Source: Desulfofustis sp. (GTDB lineage: Bacteria > Desulfobacterota > Desulfobulbia > Desulfobulbales > Desulfocapsaceae). From it: DNA of 13,359 bases. Numbering within the stretch: position 1 is the stretch's first letter; the number at the start of each line of letters is the position of its first letter. The notes under the pieces were generated by a model that saw only the letters and a program-made list of their open reading frames with translations, was not told the DNA's origin and ran no database searches. The DNA is taken from the NCBI GenBank assembly GCA_030145365.1, contig JAQYVS010000199.1:1-13359 (forward strand). Reading direction: 5' to 3'. Both the position numbers and the translations under genes were made by a program. Below are positions 1-6,185 of this stretch, piece after piece.

Positions 1-927
1 AGTTATGCCAACAGGCAGATGGCCTCACATGAGTTCCTGAGAAATCCTGGAGATGACCAGTGTTTGTCCTGTCACTACGGCAATCACGTTGGATTTGATT
101 ATTATGGCCGATATGAACACGACCTAAACGAGGAATACAGAACTCCATACAAGACGGGCTCCTCTGTTCAACAGCCTTATGGAGTCGAATACCATCAACT
201 TGAACCGGATATTCATCAGCAGGCTGGAATGCTCTGTATTGATTGTCATGGTCGTGACAACGTAATGGGCACTGTCGATTCTCCGGAATGTAGTGACTGC
301 CATGAATCAACAAGACTTAATAGTTTAACCTCACCTTTGATATCAAAAAAGAATGAGCAATTCATTTTTCGATCATCGGCAACCGGAAAGTCACTGACCA
401 TTCCAGTCATGTCACACCCTGCTCATGAGCGCTACAAAGAAAAGGTGAACTGTCAGGGCTGCCATGCCCAATGGACATTCAATGATGACCCAACCCACTT
501 GCTCCGGATCGATCACGATGATTTTTATGATTTTTACAAATTGAGCCTGGATGGTAGTTCCGAAGTATTGCAAATAATCTTCAGCCATATTGACGATGAT
601 GGGGAATTACTTGAACCGGTGATGACTGACAAATTCACTTCACTTGGAGAACAGGGAATTTGGTTCAGGGGATTCGGTGAACGACGCTGGGAACAAGTTC
701 TTCTCAGTAAGGATAAAGACGATACCATCACTCCGGTTCGGCCAATTTTAAATCTCAGATTATCCTGGGTCGACGATGAAGATGAGACTCATTTTGACAA
801 TGTTGAACCTGTACCGGATATTCAAACCACCCTACCCTATGCGCCTCATACCATCGGTTCGGCAGGACTTCTCTATGAAGAACGACTGAGGCCTTACTTG
901 ATAAAGCAGATCGACGTATCTGATTAA
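1..927 (+). CDS. Multiheme c-type cytochrome, C-terminal part (5' end outside window)
   Basis: The reading frame is open to the left window edge, so the first in-frame ATG (base 19) is probably internal and the real start and any signal peptide lie outside. Counting from that ATG, four covalent heme-attachment motifs are visible: CLSCH (15-19), CIDCH (73-77), CSDCH (91-95) and CQGCH (145-149). Several isolated histidines could be distal ligands. The last ~150 residues carry no heme motif and are acidic and Trp/Phe-containing, perhaps a beta-rich docking or catalytic domain. c-type hemes are attached outside the cytoplasm, so the protein should be periplasmic or exported, in electron transfer. 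I cannot assign a partner or substrate. It is convergent with trpF, with 16 bp between the stop codons and no evident terminator. The class is secure; the specific family is not recognised. Confidence 0.85.
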   Translation, partial: SYANRQMASHEFLRNPGDDQCLSCHYGNHVGFDYYGRYEHDLNEEYRTPYKTGSSVQQPYGVEYHQLEPDIHQQAGMLCIDCHGRDNVMGTVDSPECSDCHESTRLNSLTSPLISKKNEQFIFRSSATGKSLTIPVMSHPAHERYKEKVNCQGCHAQWTFNDDPTHLLRIDHDDFYDFYKLSLDGSSEVLQIIFSHIDDDGELLEPVMTDKFTSLGEQGIWFRGFGERRWEQVLLSKDKDDTITPVRPILNLRLSWVDDEDETHFDNVEPVPDIQTTLPYAPHTIGSAGLLYEERLRPYLIKQIDVSD

Positions 928-943
928 TTCTGAGGAAGATCAC

Positions 944-1606
944 TTACCGTTGGTTGCGAAGAGCTTTTTCCGCGTGGCGAACGTTACTAATCAGCTTTTC
1001 AATCAATTGAGGATTCTTCTTACCCGGTTCATCCTCAACACCTGAGTTAATATCAATTCCGTAAGGAGCGACTTTTCTCACGGCCTCTTCAACGTTTTCC
1101 AGGTTTAAGCCGCCCGCCAGAATGAGTGGCTTTTTCAGTGAAAGCCCATGAACCAGATTCCAGTCAAAGATTTCACCGGTCCCGCCATCAGCTCCTTGAA
1201 TAAAAGTGTCAAGCAAAACACAGTCAATTGCCTGATCATAGCCGCTGATATGTGTCGGGATTCTTTCTGATCCAATGCGAAAAACTTTACAGATCGTTAA
1301 ACTTCTGTTCCAGGATTTCAATTCATCGCAATACCCGATACTTTCGTTGCCGTGCAGCTGAACCTGGGTCAAGCCCGCACGGGTCACAATTTCTTGAACT
1401 GCATCCATAGAGGAATTAACGAACACGCCAACTCTGGTGATAAAAGGGGGAAGCGTTTTAATGATTGCACGGGCAGAGTCTGGTGCTATATAACGTGGAG
1501 TTTTCTTGACGAAAATAAACCCCAGAGCATCAACACCAAGATGAACGGCCGCCTGTGCATCTGCTGGGCGGGTAATCCCGCACACTTTGATTCGGATTCT
1601 ATCCAT
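944..1606 (-). CDS. trpF: Phosphoribosylanthranilate isomerase TrpF
   Basis: Cytoplasmic TIM-barrel enzyme that converts N-(5'-phosphoribosyl)anthranilate to CdRP, the third step from chorismate to tryptophan. At 220 residues it has the usual family length. The N-terminal KVCGIT motif (7-12) contains the general-base Cys9, and Asp133 in LLDTF fits the general acid known from the family. The GGTGE (141-145), LILAGGLN (161-168) and GIDINSGVE (183-191) segments form the phosphate-binding end of the barrel. It is the last gene of the trp operon. The ATG lies 12 bp after the trpC stop with only a weak Shine-Dalgarno sequence, suggesting coupling to trpC translation. No trpB or trpA follows; the next gene is the convergent cytochrome. 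Confidence 0.96.
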   Translation of the reverse strand: MDRIRIKVCGITRPADAQAAVHLGVDALGFIFVKKTPRYIAPDSARAIIKTLPPFITRVGVFVNSSMDAVQEIVTRAGLTQVQLHGNESIGYCDELKSWNRSLTICKVFRIGSERIPTHISGYDQAIDCVLLDTFIQGADGGTGEIFDWNLVHGLSLKKPLILAGGLNLENVEEAVRKVAPYGIDINSGVEDEPGKKNPQLIEKLISNVRHAEKALRNQR

Positions 1607-1618
1607 GGCTGACTGGTA

Positions 1619-2392
1619 TTATACCCGTAACTGGCTGAGCAAGGGACTCTCACTTCCTGCCCGCATCAGACTTTCACCGATCAGAGCGGCCGTAATCCCA
1701 CCATCCATCAGGGCCTGAAGATCATCTTCTGAACGTAAACCTGACTCGGAGACGACTGCAATCGTTTTAGGAATCTGCTTTTTCAAGCGAAATGTCGTAT
1801 TGAGATCTACACTGAAATCATTAAGATTGCGGTTATTGATACCGATTATAACAGGCTCTGCGGCCAGTGCTTTTTCCAGCTCATCCTCATCGTGGACTTC
1901 AACAAGGCTGTCCATTCCTGCTTCCGCTGCAATATCTTTGAATTCTTTGATTTGGACTTGATCCAGAATAGCGGCAATTAATAAGATAGCATCGGCGCCA
2001 TGAATTCTTGCTTCTTCGATCTGGATGGGGTCAATAATAAAATCTTTTCGTAACACCGGAAGAGCAACAGCTTCACGGACCTGCATCAGATAGAGCAAAC
2101 TACCACTAAAAAAATCCACATCGGTTAAAACAGAAATGGCCTGAGCCCCGTTTTTTGCATAATTGAGGGCAATGGCTACCGGATCGAAATCTTTACAAAT
2201 GATCCCCTTTGATGGCGATGCTTTTTTGGCCTCGGCAATAATAGAAACCCCGTCGTACTCCAGCAATGCGCGAGTAAAACCTCGAGGTGGATCTATCTGT
2301 TTTTCCATGAATTGTTCAGGCAGGAATACGCCTTTTGTTCGCAACGCCGTGACTTCTTCACGTTTGCGGGCAACGATGGTATCTAAAATCAT
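1619..2392 (-). CDS. trpC: Indole-3-glycerol-phosphate synthase TrpC
   Basis: Single-domain cytoplasmic TIM barrel (257 residues) that decarboxylates and closes CdRP to indole-3-glycerol phosphate. The catalytic set defined in the Sulfolobus enzyme is present at consistent offsets: Glu54 and Lys56 in IIAEAKKASPSKG, Lys116 in LRKDF, Glu165 in LVEVHDE, Asn186 in GINNRNL, and Glu216/Ser217 in VSESGLR. The GESLMR segment near residue 239 gives the C-terminal phosphate-binding turn. It is not fused to TrpF, unlike the E. coli protein. The ATG follows the trpD stop by 22 bp, with a modest purine-rich GAAG/AAAAG stretch upstream. It is co-transcribed between trpD and trpF. Confidence 0.97.
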   Translation of the reverse strand: MILDTIVARKREEVTALRTKGVFLPEQFMEKQIDPPRGFTRALLEYDGVSIIAEAKKASPSKGIICKDFDPVAIALNYAKNGAQAISVLTDVDFFSGSLLYLMQVREAVALPVLRKDFIIDPIQIEEARIHGADAILLIAAILDQVQIKEFKDIAAEAGMDSLVEVHDEDELEKALAAEPVIIGINNRNLNDFSVDLNTTFRLKKQIPKTIAVVSESGLRSEDDLQALMDGGITAALIGESLMRAGSESPLLSQLRV

Positions 2393-2414
2393 CTTTTCTT
2401 CAATCCGATACTAG

Positions 2415-3449
2415 TTATTTCTGTGTTGAAAATGCTACTAGGTCCTGGAGCTTATTCATGGCCTTACCCGATTCAATGAGCTTCCGGGCAACAGAAACAC
2501 CTTCTGTGAGATCATCGACCAGCCCCGAAGCCAGCAGTGCCCCACTGCTGTTTAATAACACCATATCAAGCCTTGGCCCAGGCTCGCCTCCCAGTACTGT
2601 TTTTACGAGAATAGCCGCCTGTTCAGCGGTATCACCACCTTTGATCTGATCCAGGCTTGCACGCTCAAAACCAAGTTCCTCTGGAGTAATACAATAGGTA
2701 GAGACCACTCCGTCTTTTCCTTCTGCGATGTGCGTTGTACCGGTTATCGTCATCTCATCAAGATTTCCCTCTCCCCAGACAACCAACGTCCGCTTCATTC
2801 CCAATCGAACAAGAACTTGTGCCAGCGTCTCCGTCAAGTCTTTTGAAAAAACACCGGTAAGCTGTACGTTGGCTCGGGCCGGATTGGTCATTGGCCCAAG
2901 AATATTAAATATGGTTCGAACACCGATCTCTTTTCGTGGACCGATGGCATGTTTCATTGCACCGTGAAGCATCGGTGCAAAGAGGAAACCAATGCCTACC
3001 TTTTTGACACACTCAGAAACCCGCTCGGCAGACATGGACAGATCAATGCCCAATGCCTCCAGAACGTCAGCACTGCCGCAGCTGGAAGATACTGCCCTGT
3101 TTCCGTGTTTTGCTACAGGAATCCCTGCAGCTGCGACAACAAAAGCGGTGGTTGTGGAAACGTTGAAAGTGCCGGAACCATCCCCGCCTGTTCCGACAAT
3201 ATCCATCAAAACCTCGCCGGATGCGATATCAACCCCACTGTCGATAAAGGTCGCTTTCTTCCGCATAACCCTTACCGCCCCAACAATTTCATCTATTGTC
3301 TCACCCTTCATGCGCAGTGCAGTGATAAAAGAACTCACCTGAGCAGGCGTTGCCCTTCCTTCCATGATCTGGTTCATCACATCCTGCATTTGCTGTTCAT
3401 TGAGATCGTTTCTATCGATAACCCGTTGTATAGCTTCACGAATGTCCAT
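2415..3449 (-). CDS. trpD: Anthranilate phosphoribosyltransferase TrpD
   Basis: Transfers phosphoribose from PRPP to anthranilate, the second step of the tryptophan branch, as a cytoplasmic enzyme that usually works as a dimer. With the start chosen here it is 344 residues, a normal family length. The PRPP/magnesium-binding GTGGDGSGTFNVST segment begins at about residue 86. The KHGNR motif is at about 114-118 and is followed by SSSCGSADVLEALG. The hinge segment IGPRKEIGVRTIFNILGP is also typical. The frame is open to a GTG at 3479 and an ATG at 3476, but the ATG at 3449 has a good Shine-Dalgarno (GAGGA, 5-nt spacer) and starts with the expected MDIREAIQRV, so I prefer it. The gap to trpG is 47 bp. 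It is not fused to TrpG. Confidence 0.96.
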   Translation of the reverse strand: MDIREAIQRVIDRNDLNEQQMQDVMNQIMEGRATPAQVSSFITALRMKGETIDEIVGAVRVMRKKATFIDSGVDIASGEVLMDIVGTGGDGSGTFNVSTTTAFVVAAAGIPVAKHGNRAVSSSCGSADVLEALGIDLSMSAERVSECVKKVGIGFLFAPMLHGAMKHAIGPRKEIGVRTIFNILGPMTNPARANVQLTGVFSKDLTETLAQVLVRLGMKRTLVVWGEGNLDEMTITGTTHIAEGKDGVVSTYCITPEELGFERASLDQIKGGDTAEQAAILVKTVLGGEPGPRLDMVLLNSSGALLASGLVDDLTEGVSVARKLIESGKAMNKLQDLVAFSTQK

Positions 3450-3496
3450 TGTATTCCTCGATTTTCCTCTTCTCATCACCTGATAAAGACCGACGG

Positions 3497-4099
3497 TTAT
3501 TCCAACATTTCCGGATATGCCGGATCCATGAAATTTCTCAACAATTGTTTGCCATCTGGGGTCATGATCGACTCCGGATGGAACTGCACGCCTTCAACCG
3601 AATAAGTTACATGACGCAAGCCCATCAACTCCTTTTTGTCAGTACGTGCGGTAATTGTTAGCCCCGACGGTAAATTATTATCTTCAACCACCAGTGAATG
3701 ATAACGCATGCCCTCAAACGGATTTGGAAGATTTGAAAAAACACCTTTGCCGTCATGATATATTGAACTCGTTTTACCATGCATAATTCGTCCGGCTCTA
3801 ACCACATCTCCGCCGAAGGCTTCACCTATGGATTGATGCCCAAGACAAATACCGAGAATCGGAATTTGTCCCGCAAAATGCTCGATAACTGAAACAGAAA
3901 TTCCAGCCTCTTTGGGTGTGCACGGACCTGGCGATACCAGTATTCGCCTGGGATTGAGCTGCTCAAGCTGCCCCACACTTATCTTGTCATTGCGAAATAC
4001 TTTGATTTCTTCAGGTATGTGATCTTCTCTGAAATTATCAGCAATGGTCTGGACAATATTATACGTAAAAGAATCGTAGTTATCGATAATAACGATCAT
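3497..4099 (-). CDS. trpG: Anthranilate synthase component II, glutamine amidotransferase TrpG
   Basis: Class I glutamine amidotransferase (200 residues) that supplies ammonia to TrpE for anthranilate synthesis. The N-terminus MIVIIDNYDSFTYN is typical. The oxyanion region is LVSPGPCTP (54-62), the nucleophile is Cys85 in GICLGHQS, and His174/Glu176 in VQFHPES complete the triad. In many bacteria the same subunit also serves PabB (TrpG/PabA dual use); whether that holds here depends on a second pabA elsewhere. The ATG is 3 bp after the trpE stop, with an AGAGG element inside the end of trpE, so translation is very probably coupled and gives matched subunit amounts. Confidence 0.96.
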   Translation of the reverse strand: MIVIIDNYDSFTYNIVQTIADNFREDHIPEEIKVFRNDKISVGQLEQLNPRRILVSPGPCTPKEAGISVSVIEHFAGQIPILGICLGHQSIGEAFGGDVVRAGRIMHGKTSSIYHDGKGVFSNLPNPFEGMRYHSLVVEDNNLPSGLTITARTDKKELMGLRHVTYSVEGVQFHPESIMTPDGKQLLRNFMDPAYPEMLE

Positions 4100-4102
4100 C
4101 GT

Positions 4103-5611
4103 CTAAAACCTCTTGTCTGCAAGTTCAACTGCCCTGCGTAGTCCCATGGATTTGCTTACCGTTTCCTCATACTCCTTCTGTGGATCAGAGTCGGCAACAA
4201 TTCCAGCCCCAGCCTGAATCCAGACATCGTTTCCCTGCATGATGATGGTCCTGATCGTAATACAGAAGTCCATGTTGCCGGAAAACCCAAAGTACCCGAC
4301 TGAGCCCGCATAGGGGCCGCGCCGTCCTGGCTCAAGTTCTTCAATTATTTCCATGGCTCTGATTTTCGGGGCACCGCTCACGGTACCGGCAGGAAAACAG
4401 GCAGAAATGACGTCAAACATATCTTTGTTCGTATCGATTGTGCCGTGAACTCCTGAAACGATGTGCATAACATGGCTGTATCGCTCAATTACCAGCAGAT
4501 CTTTTACTTCGACACTGCCTCCTTTGGCAATCCTGCCAACATCGTTTCTACCAAGATCGACCAGCATCAGATGTTCGGCCCTTTCTTTGGGATCAGCCAG
4601 CAATTCCTTTTCAAGTGCCTGGTCCTCCTCTGCGTTTTTTCCTCGCGGCCTGGTACCGGCAATCGGTCTCAACTCGACCTTGTCGCCTTCTTTTCTGACC
4701 AGTATTTCAGGTGATGAACCGATTTGAATCAGATCACCAAATTTTAGATAAAAAAGGTATGGACTCGGGTTAATATGTCGCAGAGCACGGTACAACGAAT
4801 GTGGTGGTAATATGGTTTTGGTATGAAATCTCTGGGAAAGTACCACCTGGAAAATATCACCTGCAAGAATATATTCTCGGGCACGTTCAACCATGCGGTG
4901 ATAGTCTGCAGGTTCCATGTTTGAGTCGAACGTATGGTCGGTTGATCCTCCGCTGCCTTTTTTAGTGAAAAAAGCAGGCGGCACAGGCTGGGTAACTAGT
5001 GCAGTAACCTCTTTTATTGCCGATTTTCCTTCATTGAATTGCTTTTCAAGTTCATCACTTTTGTTATTGGTGTCGATCCACTGAACGATCGTAACCGTCT
5101 GTTCTAAGCTGTCATGGATCAGAACCGTCCCTGGAATCATGAAAGCGGAATCAGGAACTTCGAGCGTTTGATGGGTATCGGGCAGCTCTTCCATGAATCT
5201 GACCATATCATAGCCTAAAAAGCCCACCGCACCGCCGCAGAATCTTGGTAAATGAGGATCTTCAAAGGCATTCATGTCATCGATCAAAGTCTTCAGAAGT
5301 ACCAGAGGATCTTGATCAAAATGCTCTTGAGAATCCCCGTTGCTATCAAATGAAGTGATCGTAACCGCCTTGCCTCTCGATTCAAAGGTAAGCAGTGGAT
5401 CAAAACCAATAAATGAATAACGTCCCCATTTTTCACCCCCTTCCATGCTCTCAAACAAAAAAACGTGTTCGCGGTCTGAATTGATTTTAGAAAACAGGGT
5501 GAGCGGGGTATCTAGATCGGAAATAAGCTTGGTGGAGATGGGTATCAGTCTAGCTTTCCGGGAGCGTTCACAAAATTTTTCAAATTCAGTTTTATCGGGA
5601 TGCATAACCAT
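4103..5611 (-). CDS. trpE: Anthranilate synthase component I TrpE
   Basis: Chorismate-utilising enzyme (502 residues from this start) that makes anthranilate from chorismate with ammonia from TrpG. It is the committed step and first gene of the operon. Visible motifs: LFES (52-55), equivalent to the tryptophan feedback-site LLLES element; NPSPYLFYL (281-289), also near that site; IAGTRPRG (317-324); His380 in YSHVMH; PAGTVSGAPK (407-416); and GAGIVADSDP (468-477). Feedback inhibition by tryptophan is therefore likely. The open frame reaches a GTG at 5668, but that codon sits at the rpsT terminator T-tract. The ATG at 5611 (or 5605, two codons on) gives the expected MHPDKTEF-type start. No strong Shine-Dalgarno precedes either. 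No leader peptide or attenuator is visible in the short upstream region. Confidence 0.95.
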   Translation of the reverse strand: MVMHPDKTEFEKFCERSRKARLIPISTKLISDLDTPLTLFSKINSDREHVFLFESMEGGEKWGRYSFIGFDPLLTFESRGKAVTITSFDSNGDSQEHFDQDPLVLLKTLIDDMNAFEDPHLPRFCGGAVGFLGYDMVRFMEELPDTHQTLEVPDSAFMIPGTVLIHDSLEQTVTIVQWIDTNNKSDELEKQFNEGKSAIKEVTALVTQPVPPAFFTKKGSGGSTDHTFDSNMEPADYHRMVERAREYILAGDIFQVVLSQRFHTKTILPPHSLYRALRHINPSPYLFYLKFGDLIQIGSSPEILVRKEGDKVELRPIAGTRPRGKNAEEDQALEKELLADPKERAEHLMLVDLGRNDVGRIAKGGSVEVKDLLVIERYSHVMHIVSGVHGTIDTNKDMFDVISACFPAGTVSGAPKIRAMEIIEELEPGRRGPYAGSVGYFGFSGNMDFCITIRTIIMQGNDVWIQAGAGIVADSDPQKEYEETVSKSMGLRRAVELADKRF

Positions 5612-5643
5612 CGGATTGCCATTTATCTGAAACGAAGGGAGAT

Positions 5644-5672
5644 AGTATAAGATTAAAGAACTTAACACAAAA
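5644..5672 (-). promoter_or_regulatory. Possible trpE promoter
   Basis: On the minus strand a TATACT -10-like box lies at 5644-5649. A weak -35 such as TTTTGT can be placed at 5667-5672 with a 17-bp spacer, overlapping the T-tract of the rpsT terminator. Transcription would begin near 5637 and leave a leader of about 26 nt before the ATG at 5611. The -35 match is poor, so read-through from rpsT is a real alternative. Confidence 0.35.
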
Positions 5673-5706
5673 AAAGCCGCCGAACCAAAAAGATTCGACG
5701 GCTTTT
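5669..5706 (-). terminator. Rho-independent terminator of rpsT
   Basis: The inverted repeat AAAAGCCG-C-CGAA (5672-5684) and TTCG-A-CGGCTTTT (5694-5706) has one internal mismatch and a 9-nt loop. Read on the minus strand the GC-rich stem is followed by seven T residues (complement of 5669-5675), a classic intrinsic terminator about 50 bp past the rpsT stop. The plus-strand side ends in only four T residues, so it is mainly a minus-strand terminator. It separates rpsT from trpE. Confidence 0.88.
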
Positions 5707-5754
5707 AATCAACGACGAAAAAACACGCCGGTTTAACTGATAACTATGATCAGA

Positions 5755-6021
5755 TCAAGCCTCCAGGTTATTGACGCGTTTGGTCAACCTGGAAATTTTT
5801 CTTGAAGCATTTTTCTTGTGGATGGTGCCCTTAGATGCCGTTTTGGCAATCACCGGAACAGTCTCGGCAAGAGCATTTTTAGCATCATCAACACTGCCCG
5901 TTTCAATTGCCTGATTAAGACTTTTTATTGCCGTTTTCATTTTGGAACGGTTGACCCGGTTTCTCATGCGTCGTTCCTGGGCCTGCCTATTTCTCTTTTC
6001 AGCTGATTTATGATTTGCCAC
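5755..6021 (-). CDS. rpsT: Small-subunit ribosomal protein bS20
   Basis: Primary 16S rRNA-binding protein of the 30S subunit, 88 residues, very basic and mostly helical, matching the family from end to end. The N-terminus ANHKSAEKRNRQAQ, the central MRNRVNRSKMKTAIK and the C-terminal TIHKKNASRKISRLTKRVN are characteristic. The start codon is GTG, supported by a strong AGGAGGAA Shine-Dalgarno (6029-6036) with a 7-nt spacer. It has its own promoter about 100 bp upstream and its own terminator, so it is probably monocistronic. S20 represses its own translation in E. coli; the roughly 98-nt leader and non-ATG start would be compatible with that, but this is inference. Confidence 0.97.
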   Translation of the reverse strand: MANHKSAEKRNRQAQERRMRNRVNRSKMKTAIKSLNQAIETGSVDDAKNALAETVPVIAKTASKGTIHKKNASRKISRLTKRVNNLEA

Positions 6022-6120
6022 GAACTACTTCCTCCTATTTCAATCTGTAACTGGTATTTTCATCACTATGTCTACCAGTATAGTCATTGAACTTAGATTT
6101 TTATATTGGTAAATAAAAGA

Positions 6121-6144
6121 CGCGTATTATTACTGTAGTACGCG
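6121..6144. repeat. Inverted repeat overlapping the rpsT promoter
   Basis: CGCGTA (6121-6126) and TACGCG (6139-6144) form a perfect 6-bp inverted repeat with 12 bp between the arms. It covers the -10 box and part of the spacer of the rpsT promoter, a position where a dimeric regulator could block RNA polymerase. An accidental palindrome of this size is possible. Confidence 0.4.
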
Positions 6145-6155
6145 ATTTGTGTCAA
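6126..6155 (-). promoter_or_regulatory. rpsT sigma70-type promoter
   Basis: On the minus strand a perfect TTGACA -35 box (complement of 6150-6155) is separated by 18 bp from AATAAT (complement of 6126-6131), a five-of-six match to the -10 consensus. Predicted initiation is near 6119, giving a leader of about 98 nt before the rpsT GTG. It is placed about 30 bp past the stop of the U32-family gene, with no terminator between them. Confidence 0.7.
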
Positions 6156-6185
6156 TATAAATAATTATCTTTTCCTTTAAGCCAT

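Noticed and set aside
3450..3479. Longer trpD start at GTG 3479 or ATG 3476
   Set aside because: The ATG at 3449 has GAGGA at the right distance and gives the expected N-terminus; the upstream candidates have weaker support.
2949..3605. A 218-codon open frame on the plus strand opposite trpD and the end of trpG
   Set aside because: It lies antisense to strongly conserved trpD, has a low-complexity Cys/Ser/His-rich translation without domain motifs, and has no ribosome site; it is a shadow frame.
5612..5668. N-terminal extension of TrpE to a GTG at 5668
   Set aside because: The GTG lies at the rpsT terminator T-tract and the extra 19 residues do not match the family N-terminus; the ATG at 5611 or 5605 fits.
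5707..5754. A second terminator after rpsT, suggested by a T-run on the minus strand
   Set aside because: No stable stem precedes the T-run; the real terminator is at 5669-5706.
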